A DNA stretch of 64,000 nt, from assembly GCF_904849725.1 (NCBI RefSeq), contig NC_058518.1, positions 414,725,081 through 414,789,080 on the forward strand, given 5' to 3'. Positions 1 to 10,401 of this stretch are shown here, piece after piece. Under the pieces are notes generated by a model, which worked only from the letters and a program-made list of their open reading frames with translations, did not search any database and was not told the origin of the DNA. Position 1 is the stretch's first letter; each line of letters opens with the position of its first letter. The position numbers were made by a program, and so were the translations under genes. The DNA is from Hordeum vulgare subsp. vulgare. Lineage: Eukaryota; Streptophyta; Magnoliopsida; Poales; Poaceae.

Positions 1-98
1 ATTGGTAGTGGGTCATCAAGGACATTCTCTAGCCTAGACAAGTTATCTGCTACACGGTTATCAGCACCCTTTCGGTCAACGACGTGCCAATCAAATTC

Positions 99-1298
99 CT
101 ATAGCAGGAGAACCCATCTGATCAGCCTAGGCTTAGCGTCCTTCTTCTTCATGAGGTACTTAATAGCAGCATGATCAGAGTGAATAGTGACTTTGGAGTC
201 AACTATGTAAGATCTGAACTTTTCACATGCAAATACGAGTGCTAAAAATTCCTTCTTCGTAGTGGCATAGTTTCTTTGGGCACTGTCTAGAGTTTTACTA
301 GCGTAGTGAATGGCATTCACCTTCTTGTCAACTCTTTGTCCTAGAACAGCACCAACAGCATAATCACTAGCGTTACACATGATTACAAAGGGCAAGTTCT
401 AGTCAGGTGGTTGAACAATAGGTGCGGTTATCAAAGCCTTCTTAAGTATTTCGAAAGCTTCCTCACAATCCTCATCAAAAACAAAAGGAACATCCTTCTG
501 CAAGAGGTTGGTAAGAGGCCTAGAAATCTTAGAGAAGTCTTTAATGAACCTTCTATAGAAACCAACATGACCTAGGAAACTTCGTATACCTCTGATATTC
601 GTGGGGCAAGGCATTTTCTCAATTGCATCAACCTTAGCCTTATCAACTTCAATGCCTCTTTCAGAGATTTTGTGTCCTAAGACGATACCTTCATTAACCA
701 TAAAGTGGCACTTCTCCCAATTCAAGACGAGGTTGGTTTCTTCGCATCTCTGTAAGACTCGATCAAGGTTGCTGAGGCAATCATCAAAGGAAGACCCGTA
801 AACGGAGAAGTCATCCATGAAAACCTCGACAATCTTTTCACAAAAGTCAGAGAATATAGCCATCATACATCTTTGGAAGGTGGTAGGTGCTTTACATAAG
901 CCAAAATGCATACGTCTCTAGGCAAAGGTATCTAAAGGGCAGGTGAAAGTGGTTTTCTCTTGATCAGATTGTGCAATGGGTATTTGCGAGAAACCTCAAT
1001 AACCGTCTAGAAAGCAGAAGTGTGTGTGTTTTGATAGCATTTCTAGCATTTGGTCGATGACCGGCAAAGGATAATGATCTTTCCTGGTTGCCTTGTTCAG
1101 TTTCCGGAAGTCTATCACCATTCTATAGCCGGTAATAATCCTTTGTGGGATTAGTTCATCCTTATCATTAGGAACGACGGTGATACCTCCCTTCTTAGGT
1201 ACGCAATGTACTGGACTTACCCAATCACTATGAGCAACATGATAAATGATTCCTGCTTCCAGAAGCTTTAATATTTCTTTTCTAACGACCTCTTTCAT
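99..1298 (-). pseudogene. pol: A1 reverse transcriptase and start of RNase H, broken by stops
   Basis: Three same-frame open segments (1298-996, 911-399, 395-99) encode a gypsy RT followed by RNase H. Visible motifs are VIDFRKLNKATRKDHYPLP, the catalytic FMDDF box, [23 protein letters not shown] of the connection region (split here only for display: SFLGHVGFYRRF then [11 protein letters not shown]), and [11 protein letters not shown] at the start of RNase H. In-frame stops lie at 996-998 (TGA), about 920 (TAG), 399-401 (TAG) and 99-101 (TAG). Comparison with A2 shows the last replaces a CAG codon, as expected from deamination of methylated cytosine. The fragment cannot make an active enzyme. 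RT and RNase H would copy the element's RNA to cDNA. Confidence 0.85.
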
Positions 1299-1409
1299 CT
1301 TAGGATTTAATCTCCTTTGATGATCTGCAACTGGTTTAAAGTGAGGATCGGTTTTAATCTTGTGCTGACATAGAGTAGGACTAATACCCTTAAGATCATC
1401 AAGAGTATA

Positions 1410-2129
1410 TCAAATAGCAGCGCGGGGCTTCCTCAGAGTTTTTAGTAACTTCTTCTCTTCGCGCTCTGAGAGGAGAGCACTAATAATGATAGGATATATC
1501 TCCTTCTCATCAAGATAAGCATACTTAAGAGTATCAGGCAACTGTTTAAGCTCGAACACAGGATCACACTTTGGTGGGGGAGGATCCCCAAGCAGTTCAA
1601 CATGCAGATTATTCTTGAGAATAGGATATTGTTGTAAGACAGTTTTATCTATGTCATCTCTCTCCTCCATATGCATATCATTTTCATGCTCAAGCAGATA
1701 TTGCTCTAAAGGATTCGTAGGAGGTACGACAATAGAGGCAAGAGCAATGATTTCATCCCTACCAGACGACTCTCTTTCATGGGATTGTCTTCCAAACTTG
1801 GAGAAGTTAAATTCATGAGACACACCCTCGAAACTTACTGTGACAGTCTGCTTAATGCAATCAATGTGAGCATTGACAGTGTTGAGAAAGGGTCTACGGA
1901 ATATGATGGGACAAAAGCTATCTTGTGCAGTACCAAGGACGAGGAAATCAGTAGGATACTTCGTCTTACCACACAGGACTTCTACGTCTCTCACAATTCT
2001 GAGAGGGCAGATAGTGTCTCTATTAGCTAGCGTAATAGTGACATCAATGGGTTCTAACTCAGCAGGTGCAATCTCATCTTTGATTTCATCATATAGAGAA
2101 TGGGATATTGCACTAACACTAGCTCCCAT
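1410..2129 (-). pseudogene. pol: A1 aspartic protease and linker to RT
   Basis: Encodes the retropepsin-like domain of a gypsy polyprotein. The segment opens within the active-site region (CDMGASVSAI; the C and D codons lie just upstream in the same frame) and continues through a domain with PIIFRRPFLNTVNAHIDCI, typical of the second half of plant gypsy proteases, then a long acidic linker leading to RT (LLGDPPPPKCDPVFELKQLP). It ends at a TGA (1410-1412) where A2 and A3 have a glycine codon. The normal role is cleavage of the gag-pol polyprotein in the particle. The frame continues from gag upstream and into RT downstream apart from the stops. Confidence 0.8.
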
Positions 2130-2414
2130 ATCACATAAACCATGGTAACAGTGATCTCCTATCTTGACAGAAACAACGGGCAGGCCAACTACAGGTCCGT
2201 GTTTGTCTTTTGCGTGAGGTTTAGCAATTCTAGCGGAGTCCTCACATAATTTGATAACATGCCCATCTATGTATTTGGCTCAGAGATCTTTGATAATAGC
2301 AACATGAGCAGCAAAAGATTCACATAGAGAAGCTACTATCTCAGAGTCAAGTCCATACTTAGCGCTAAAATCTCTAGAAGTGTTTGTCTCAACAAAAGAT
2401 TTAACACAATCAAA

Positions 2415-3098
2415 CTAGAAATTCATACCTGACTCCTTACCTTCCTCCAGCTCCCAATCTTTAGAGTTGCATTTGATTCTCTCCAATAAATTCCACTTGT
2501 GATCAATATCCTTCTTCATAAAAGAACTGGCACAAGAAGTGTCAAGCATGGTACGATCTTCATGAGAAAGCCGAGCATAAAAGTTTTGAGTGATGATTTC
2601 TCTCGAGAGCTCATGATTGGGGCATGAATATAGCATTGATTTAAGCCTCCCCCAAGCTTGAGCTATGATTTCCCTGTCACGAGGCCAAAAGTTATAAATA
2701 AAGTTCCGATCACGATGTACTAAATGCATAGGATAGAACTTTTGATGAAATTCCAATTTCAACCGATTGTAGCCCCATGATCCAGTATCATCACATAGAC
2801 TATACCATGTCAACGCCTTATCCTTCAAAGATAAAGGAAAGACTTTCTTCTTTACCTCATCCTCGGGCAAACCTGCAAGCTTAAATAAACCACAAACTTC
2901 ATCTACATAGATCAGATGCAAGTCTGGATGTGAAGATCCATCTCGTGTGAAAGGATTAGCGAGCAGTTTCTCAAGCATACCCGAAGGAATTTCATAAAAG
3001 ATATTTTCAGTAGGTACCTCAGGTTGAGGAGCAACTCCTCGTGCTTCCATTCGTGGTGAAGATACCCCAAACAAACTCCTCAAAGGAAGAGTTTCCAT
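2415..3098 (-). pseudogene. gag: A1 gag, truncated by an in-frame stop
   Basis: Capsid-like Retrotrans_gag domain of the Athila type: PFTRDGSSHPDLHLIY, then VFPLSLKDKALTWYSL, and the conserved AQAWGRLKSMLYSCPNHEL block. I take the ATG at 3098; an in-frame TTG lies 15 nt further upstream. The same start is used by A2. The frame closes at a TAG (2415-2417) replacing the CAG seen in A2; past it the frame continues with recognisable gag tail and a further stop near 2280. The nucleotides coding QAWGRL contain a polypurine-tract-like motif at 2644-2660 (see findings). Confidence 0.85.
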
Positions 3099-3162
3099 AG
3101 TGACAAGTGACAATAAATTTCAGCACAGTATATAAATGTTTCCTTACCAAAGGCGCTTCACT

Positions 3163-3179
3163 CCCCGTCAACGGCGCTA
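3163..3179 (-). other. Decayed primer-binding site of A1 (tRNA-Asp type)
   Basis: On the minus strand this reads TAGCGCCGTTGACGGGG, two mismatches from TGGCGCCGTTGCCGGGG, which is complementary to the 3' end of plant tRNA-Asp. It lies 11 bp inside the end of the 5' LTR, where minus-strand cDNA priming would begin. Both changes reduce pairing with the tRNA, in line with an old, inactive copy. Confidence 0.75.
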
Positions 3180-3190
3180 GAAAGGAGCCT

Positions 3191-4711
3191 TGATGACCCA
3201 CAAGTATAGGGCATCAATCGTAGTCCTTTCAATAAGTAAGAGTGTCGAACCCAACGAGGAGCAGAAGGCTCTGATAAACGGATTTCGGCAAGGTAATAAC
3301 TGCAAGCAGTGAAAGTAGCCGTAACAAGTGATGGTGTAGTGAGGTGAAACATAGTGAGCAAAAAGTAACAAGTAACAAGTAGTAGTAACGGTGCAGCAAG
3401 TGGCCCAATCCCTTTTATAGCAAGGGACAAGCCTGAACAAAGTCTTATAGGAGGAAAAACGCTCCCGAGGACACACGGGAATTTCTGTCATGCTAGTTTC
3501 ATCATGTTCATATGATTCGCGTTCGGTACTTTGATAGTTTGATATGTGGGTGACCGGCGCTTGGGTACTGGCCTTACTTGGAAAAGCATCCCACTTATGA
3601 TTAACCTCTCTCGCAAGCATCTGCAACTAAAAAAGAAGAATTAAGACAAAGTCTAACCATAACATTAAACTAGTGGATCCAAATCAACCCCTCACGAAGC
3701 AACGAATAGACTGGGGTTTAAGCTTCTGTCACTCCAGCAACCCATCATCTACTTACTACTTCCCAATGCCTTCCTCTAGGCCCAAATATGGTGAAGTCTT
3801 ATGTAGTCGACGTTCACATAACACCACTGGAGGAAAACACAACATACATCATATCAAAATACCGAACGAATATCAAATTCACATGACTATTATCAGCATG
3901 ACTTATCCCATGTCCGCAAGAACAAAAGTAACTACTCACAAGACATAATCATAATCATGACCAGAGGTGTAATGAATAGCATCAAGGATCTGAACATAAA
4001 CTCTTCCACCATGTAATCCAACTAGCATCAACTACAAAGAGTAATCAACACTACTAGCAACCTTACAAGTACCAATCGGAGTCGCGAGACGAAGATTGGT
4101 TACAAGAGATGAACTAGGGATTGGAGAGGAGATGGTGCTGATTAAGATGTTGATGAATATGCCTCCCATCCGACGAGAGGAGTGTTGGTGATGACGATGG
4201 CGTCGATTTCCCCCTCCAAGAGGGAAGTTTCCCCGGCAGGATCGTCCTGCCGAAGCTCTAGATTGGATCTGCTCAAGTTCCGCCTCGTGGCGGCGGCGAA
4301 ACCACAAAAAAGCTCCCTGTTGATTTTTCAGACCAAAACCCTTCATATAGCAAAAGGGGGGAGCTAGTGGGCCGCCAGGCAGCCCACAAACTTGCCTTGC
4401 GCCACCAGGGGGTGGCGGAGTGGGGGCTTGTGGAGCCCTGGTGGCCCCCTCTGGTAGTTCTTTCGCGCAGTATTTGTAATATATTCCAGAAAAAATCCAC
4501 GTAACTTTTCAGGGCATTTGGAGATGTGCAGAATAGTGGACTAGGATTTTCTCCTTTTCCAGTACAGAATTCCAACTGTCTGAATTCTCCCTCTCCAAAT
4601 AAACCTTGCAAAATAAGAGAGAAAGGGCATAAATATGGTACCACAAGTAATATAACAGCCCAAAAAGCAATAAATATCAACATGAAAGCATTATGCAAAA
4701 TGGACGTATCA
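3191..4711 (-). repeat. A1 5' LTR (family A), 1521 bp
   Basis: On the minus strand it starts TGATACGTCC at 4711 and ends GGGTCATCA at 3191, giving TG...CA ends, and is followed by the primer site. Comparable copies are at 12,437-13,747 and 40,512-42,015 and, truncated, at 11,907. It contains the GC-rich hairpin region (about 4360-4460) preceding a CTATATGAAG element that could be a weak TATA box. No complete 3' partner lies in the window, so no age estimate from LTR pairs is possible for this copy. Confidence 0.85.
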
Positions 4712-4729
4712 GTCATCAAGACTCTTTTC

Positions 4730-4746
4730 TGGCGCCGTTGCCGGGG
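4730..4746 (+). other. A2 primer-binding site for tRNA-Asp
   Basis: TGGCGCCGTTGCCGGGG is a perfect 17-nt complement of the 3' end of plant tRNA-Asp (ending CGGCAACGGCGCCA) and lies 11 nt after the residual LTR end GTCATCA. The same perfect site is seen in elements B1 and C, so three distinct families here use the same primer. Confidence 0.9.
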
Positions 4747-4824
4747 AGTGAAGCGCCTTTGGTAAGTGGAAATTGGTAAGCAAACATTTATACACTGTGC
4801 TGAAATTTATTGTCACTTGTCACT

Positions 4825-5664
4825 ATGGAAACTGTTCCTTTGAGGAGTTTGTTCGGGGTATCTTCACCACTAACGGAAGCACGAGGAGTTGTTCCTCAAC
4901 CTGAGGTACCTACTGAAAAAATCTTTTATGAAATTCCTTCGGGTATGCTTGAGAAACTGGTGGCTAATCCTTTTACACGAGATGGATCTTCACATCCAGA
5001 CTTACATCTGATCTATGTAGATGAAGTTTGTGGTTTATTTAAGCTTGCAGGTTTGCCCGAGGATGAGGTACAGAAGAAAGTCTTTCCTTTATTTTTGAAG
5101 GATAATGCGTTGACATGGTATAGGCTATGTGATGATACTGGATCATGGGACTACAATCGGTTGAAATTGGAATTTTATAAAAAGTTTTATCCTATGCATT
5201 TAGTACATCGTGATCGTAACTTTATTTATAACTTTTGGCCTCGTGACAGGGAAAGCATAGCTCAAGCTTGGGGGAGGCTTAAATCAATGCTATATTCAGG
5301 CCCCAATCATGAGCTCTCGAGAGAAATTATCACAAAAAACTTTTATGCTCGGCTTTCTCATGAAGATCGTACCATGCTTGACACTTCTTGTACCGGTTAT
5401 TTTATGAAGAAGGATACTGATCACAAGTGGAATTTATTGGAAAGAATCAAACGTAACTCTGAAGATTGGGAGCTGGAGGAAGGTAAGGAGTCATGTATGA
5501 ATTTCCAGTTTGATTGCGTTAAATCTTTTGTTGAGACAAACACTTCTATAGATTTTAGCGCTAAGTATGGACTTGACTCTAAGATAGTAGCTTCTCTATG
5601 TGAATTTTTGTTGCTCATGTTGATCTTCCCAAAGAGAAGTGGTTTAAGTATCATCCTCCTGTAG
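4825..5664 (+). pseudogene. gag: A2 gag with frameshifted C-terminus
   Basis: Gag of Athila type. The ATG at 4825 follows the primer site by about 80 nt. Domain content: PFTRDGSSHPDLHLIYVDEV, LKDNALTWYRLCDDTGSW, the IAQAWGRLKSMLYSGPNHE core, and FYARLSHEDRTMLDTSCTGY. There is no zinc knuckle before the break. Near 5602 one base is missing from a T-rich run compared with A1, so the last 20 or so residues are out of frame; gag-related sequence continues in another frame to about 5950, where a second shift occurs. Gag would form the virus-like particle. The codons for QAWGRL carry the polypurine-like motif at 5263-5279. Confidence 0.85.
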
Positions 5665-5972
5665 AAAGCAACATAGCCAAAACCAATCTAGTTGAGGAGA
5701 AAGTCATTGCTTTTAGTGATCATGTTGTTCCTTGTGCTTACACTGAGAAACCACCATACTCTGCTAGGATAAAGGATTATTCTAAAGCTCCAACTGTGGT
5801 ACGTAGGGGTTACATTAGACCACTTCACCCCCTGAGGAGATTAGAGTTGAACCTAGTGTTGCTATTATCAAAGATCTCTTAGCCGAAGACATAGACGGGC
5901 ATGTTATTAAATTCTGTGAGGACTCTGCTAGAATTGCTAAACCTCACGCGAAAGACAAATACGGACCTGTAG

Positions 5973-7571
5973 TTGGCCTGCCCGTTGTTTGTGTCAAGAT
6001 CGGAGATCACTGTTACCATGGTTTATGTGATATGGGAGCTAGTGTTAGTGCAATACCCCGTTCTCTATATGATGAAAATCAAAGATGAGATTGCACCTGG
6101 TGAGTTAGAACCCATTGATGTCACTATTACGCTAGCTAATAGAGACACTATCCGCCCTCTCGGAATTGTGAGAGACGTAGAAGTCCTGTGTGGTAAGATG
6201 AAGTATCCTACTGATTTCCTCGTCCTTGGTACTCCACAAGATAGCTTTTGTCCCATCATATTCCATAGACCCTTTCTCAACACTGTCAATGCTCACATTG
6301 ATTGCATTAAGCAGACTGTCACTGTTAGTTTCGAGGGTGTGTCTCATGAATTTAACTTCTCCCAGTTTGGAAGGCAACCCCATGAAAGAGAGTCGTCTGG
6401 TAGGGATGAAATCATTGCTCTTGCCTCTATTGTCGTACCTCTTACGAATCCTTTAGAGCAATATCTGGTTGAGCATGAAATTGATATGCATATGGAGGAG
6501 AGAGATGAGATAGATAAAATTGTCTTAGAACAATATCCTATTCTCAAGAATAATCTGCCTGTTGAACTGCTTGGGGATCCTCCCCCACCAAAGAGTGATC
6601 CTGTGTTCGAGCTTAAACAGTTGCCTGATACTCTTAAGTATGCCTATTTTGATGAGAAGGAGATATATCCTATTATTATTAGTGCTCTCCTCTCAGAGCA
6701 CGAAGAAAAGAAGTTACTGAAAACTCCGAGGAAGCACCGTGCTGCTATTGGATATAATCTTGATGATCTTAAGGGTATTAGTCCCACTCTATGCCAGCAC
6801 AAGATTAAAACTGATCCTGTCTTCAAACCAGTTGTTGATCATCAAAGGAGATTGAATCCTAAGATGAAAGAGGTCGTTAGAAAAGAAATATTAAAGCTTC
6901 TGGAAGCAGGAATCATTTATCCTGTTGCTCATAGTGATTGGGAAAGTCCAGTACATTGCGTACCTAAGAAGGGAGGTATCATCATCGTTCCTAATGATAA
7001 GGATGAACTAATCCCACAAAGGATTATTACTGGCTATAGGATGGTGATAGACTTCCGGAAACTGAACAAGGCAACGAGGAAAGATCATTATCCTTTGCCG
7101 TTTATCGACCAAATGCTAGAAAGGCTATCCAAACACACACACTTTTGCTTTCTAGATGGTTATTCAGGTTTCTCGCAAATACCTGTTGCACAATCTGATG
7201 AGGAGAAAACCACTTTCACCTGCCCCTTCGGTACATTTGCTTATAGACGTATGCCTTTTGGCTTATGCAATGCACCTGCCACCTTTCAAAGATGTATGAA
7301 GGCTATATTCTCTGACTTTTGTGAAAAGATTGTCGAGGTTTTCATGGATGACTTCTCCGTTTACGGGTCTTCCTTTGATGATTGCCTCAGCAACCTTGAT
7401 CGAGTCTTACAGAGATGCGAAGATACCAACCTCGTCTTGAATTGGGAGAAGTGCCACTTTATGGTTAATGAAGGCATCATCTTAGGACACAAAATTTCTG
7501 AAAGAGGCATTGAAGTTGATCAGGCTAAGGTTGATGCAATTGAGAAAATGCCTTGCCCCACAGATATCTGA
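5973..7571 (+). pseudogene. pol: A2 protease (C-terminal part) and reverse transcriptase
   Basis: An open frame of 532 codons. The first ~35 residues are out of frame: the true protease active-site text (CDMGASVSAI) is read in another frame around 6022-6060, and one extra A near 6077 restores the pol frame. From there the rest of the protease follows, a long acidic linker, and RT with VIDFRKLNKATRKDHYPLP, FCFLDGYSGFSQIPVA (about residue 393) and the FMDDF catalytic box (about residue 457). It ends in a TGA at 7569-7571, where the conserved GIRSFLGH block should continue; the expected codon is CGA, so a single C-to-T change. A3 has the same stop. Confidence 0.88.
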
Positions 7572-8489
7572 GGTATACGAAGTTTCCTAGGTCATGCTAG
7601 TTTCTATAGAAGGTTCAGTAAAGACTTCTCTAAGATTTCTAGGCCTCTTACCAACCTCTTGTAGAAGGATGTTCCTTTTGTTTTTGATGAGGATTGTGAG
7701 GAAGCCTTTGAAATACTTAAGAAGGCTTTGATAACCGCACCTATTGTTCAACTACCTGACAGGAACTTGCCCTTTGAAATCATGTGCGACGCTAGTGATT
7801 ATGCTGTTGGTGTTGTTCTAGGACAAAGAGTTGACAAGAAGTTGAATGTTATTCACTACGCTAGTAAAACTCTAGACAGTGCCCAAAGAAACTATGCCAC
7901 TACGGAAATGGAGTTTTTAGCAGTCGTGTTTGCATGTGAAAAGTTCAGATCTTACATAGTTGACTCCAAAGGCACTATTCACTCTGATCATGCTGCTATT
8001 AAGTACCTTATGGAGAAGAAGGACACTAAGCCTAGGCTGATCAGATGGGTTGTCGTCCTACAGGAATTTGATTTGCACGTCGTTGACCGAAAGGGTGCTG
8101 ATAACCCTGTAGCACATAACTTGTCTAGGCTAGAGAATGTCCTTGATGACCCACGACCTATTGATGACAGCTTTCCTGATGAGCAATTAAATGTCATCCG
8201 CACTTCACACAATGCACCGTGGTATGCTGATTATGCAAACTATATCGTAGCCAAATACATACCACCCAATTTCACCTATCAGCAAAAGAAGAAATTCTTC
8301 TTTGATTTGAGACACTACTTTTGGGATGATCCTCACCTTTATAAGGAAGGAGTAGATGGTGTTATTAGACGTTGTGTGCCTGAACATGAACAGGGACAGA
8401 TCCTGCAGAAGTGTCATTCCGAAGCGTACGGAGGACACCATGATGGAGATAGAACTGCTCATAAGGTATTTCAATCAGGTTTCTATTGA
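7572..8489 (+). pseudogene. pol: A2 RT connection, RNase H and integrase N-terminus
   Basis: Continues in the frame of the preceding RT segment. After [15 protein letters not shown] there is a TAG at 7662-7664 (also in A3), then RNase H with [35 protein letters not shown] and [15 protein letters not shown], and the start of integrase (HSEAYGGHH, part of the HHCC zinc-binding domain). It ends at a TGA (8487-8489) replacing the TGG of FYWPTLF; that stop is not in A3. RNase H would degrade the RNA template during cDNA synthesis. Confidence 0.85.
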
Positions 8490-9601
8490 CCCACTCTCTT
8501 CAAGGATGCCCGTAAGTTTGTCTTGTCTTGTGACGAATGCCAAAGACTAGGTAATATCAGTAAGCGTCAGGAAATGCCTATGAACTATTCACTCGTCATT
8601 GAACCATTTGATGTCTGGGCTTTGATTATATGCGACCCTTCCCGAGTTCCAATGGGTACACTCACGTCTTGGTTGCTGTGGATTATGTCACTAAGTGGGT
8701 AGAGGCTATCCCCACTAAAAATGTTGATCACCACACCTCTATTAAGATGCTTAAAGAAGTCATTTTCCCAAGATTTGGAGTCCCTAGATACCTGATGACT
8801 GATGGCGGTTCACACTTCATTCATGGTGTTTTCCGCAAGATGCTCGCTAAGTATGATGTCAACCATAGAGTTGCATCTCCTTATCATCCTGAGTCTAGTG
8901 GTCAAGTGGAGTTGAGTAATAGGGAGATCAAATTGATCCTACAAAATACTCTCAATAGATCTCGAAAGAATTGGTCTAGCAAACTTGACGATGCACTATG
9001 GGCTTATAGGACTGCCTATAAGAATCCCATGGGCATGTCGCCGTATAAAATGGTTTACGGTAAGGCCTCTCATTTACCTCTTGAGCTGGAACACAAAGCT
9101 TATTGGGCAATCAAAGAGCTCAACTTCGATTTCAAACTTGCCGGTGAGAAGCGGTTGTTTGATATCAACTCATTAGATGAATGGAGGGCCCAGGCATATG
9201 AGAATGCCAAGTTGTTCAAGGAAAAGGTTAAGAGATGGCACAAGAAACAAATACAGAAACGAGAGTTCGATGTAGGTGATTATGTCCTACTATACAATTC
9301 TCGTTTGAGATTCTTTGCAGGCAAGCTTCTCTCTAAATGGGAAGGTCCTTATGTTATCGAGGAAGTATATCGTTCCGGTGCCATCAAAATCAATAACACG
9401 GAAGAAAATTTTCCTAGAGTGGTAAATGGGCAAAGAATCAAGCATTATATCTCCGGTACTCCCATAAATGTTGAGGCCAATATCATCAATGTCATAACTC
9501 CAGAGGAGTACATAAGGGATGTTTATCAGCCTGTTTCAGAACCTGAAAACGAAGAGGTATCTGTTCCGGTAAGTAATTGGACTCTGAAACTTTTCCAATA
9601 G
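8490..9601 (+). pseudogene. pol: A2 integrase catalytic core and C-terminus
   Basis: The zinc-finger cysteines (CDECQRLGN) are read just after 8490, in the old frame; one base is missing near 8618 (GGG where A3 has GGGG), and the remainder (8630-9601, 323 codons) is in another frame. It carries the DDE core: FDYM, LMTDGGSHFIHG and SSGQVELSNREIK with the catalytic glutamate, then AYRTAYKNPMGMSPYKMVYG and the C-terminal RLRFFAGKLLSKWEGPY block. There is no chromodomain, consistent with the Athila/Tat branch. It ends with a natural TAG after NWTLKLFQ, the same end as A3. Integrase would insert the cDNA into chromosomes. Confidence 0.87.
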
Positions 9602-9883
9602 GAAATTTCCTCCGTTTTGGAATTTTTGGAAAATTAGAAAATTAAAAAGCAGTCCGAAGAGCGCACGAGGCGGCCACAAGCTTGGAAGCCGCCACCTACC
9701 CCCTCGTGGCGGATAGGGGGCTTGTGGGCACCTCGTGTGCCTCCGAGACTCCGTTTCCTTGCGGAGCACTCCTTCTGGTCCAGAAAAATCATTATATATT
9801 CGCTCAAAGGTTTTGATCTCCGTATCACGCAGTTTTCCTCTGTTTTCATTTCGAGCCTGTTTTTGTGGCAGATCTAGATCATC
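9602..9883 (+). promoter_or_regulatory. U3-like non-coding cassette before A2 ORF3: AT-rich run, GC-rich hairpin, TATA-like box
   Basis: Between the pol stop and the ORF3 ATG lie an AT-rich run like that in the LTR (TTTTGGAATTTTTGG), a GC-rich imperfect inverted repeat at about 9653-9755 (CCACAAGC ... CCGCCACC ... GTGGCGG ... GCTTGTGG), then CCAGAAAAATC and TTATATATT (9792-9800), 84 nt before the ATG. The same order occurs in family A LTRs ahead of their presumed transcription start. I infer an internal promoter for ORF3; this is not proven. Confidence 0.5.
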
Positions 9884-10401
9884 ATGACTTCCCCAAACGC
9901 TCCTAAGGACAAGATCTTCGAGAAGGTCATCAATCCCTACCTCAGGAAGTGCTGAAACACCCTCAATCTATCAAGATGAGCGAGGGGATGTTGCACATAC
10001 GTGATGTTGAGGGGCCTAAGAAGACCGGAAGCGTGGAGACGAGGCTCGAAGCAATGGATCAACAAGTCTTCAAGTGCCAAGGGATGGTGGAGCGTGGACT
10101 CAATGCCAAACAGATGATGATCACGGAGTTCACCGGCAATCACAAGATGGATGCCATTGACATTGGGAAACACCTCTCCAGGCTCTATGACAGGGTTGAT
10201 CAACTTCAGGGCCAGATCCATGACCTGCAGAACCAAAATTGTGAGTATGAGAATAGATTTAAATCAATAAGGTTGGCTGCAGATTTGAGGATTCCGGCGA
10301 CTCGTTCATCCTGCCATGATGGAGCACCTATGCCTTGGAAGACGGAGGATCAGACCACTCCAACACCACCACCACCATCACCGCCAAAGGAAGACAACTA
10401 A
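9884..10401 (+). pseudogene. A2 ORF3: coiled-coil protein, one-base deletion
   Basis: Starts MTSPNAPKDKIFEKVINPYL at 9884; a C is missing near 9944 relative to A3, shifting the frame after about 20 codons. The rest (to 10,401) stays open as 151 codons. The predicted product is 172 residues in A3: a basic N-terminus, a central heptad-rich segment (LSRLYDRVDQLQGQIHDLQNQN) likely to form a coiled coil, and a proline-rich tail ending PPSPPKEDN. It occupies the position of the envelope-like ORF of Athila elements but is far shorter and shows no membrane segment. I do not recognise a known domain. Confidence 0.65.

Larger units (their letters stand above)
1..4711 (-). mobile_element. A1: Athila-like Ty3/gypsy retrotransposon, 5' part (continues beyond window start)
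   Basis: Read on the minus strand, the order is 5' LTR (3191-4711), decayed tRNA-Asp primer site, gag, protease, RT and the beginning of RNase H; integrase and the 3' LTR lie before position 1. The coding blocks share one reading frame, so the element had a single gag-pol ORF, now broken by several stop codons and an internal deletion of about 0.25 kb between gag and protease relative to A2. The RT resembles the Athila (non-chromodomain gypsy) lineage. The right edge abuts the last 7 bp of a plus-strand family A LTR at 4712, suggesting that A1 inserted into the 5' LTR of A2. Confidence 0.85.
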
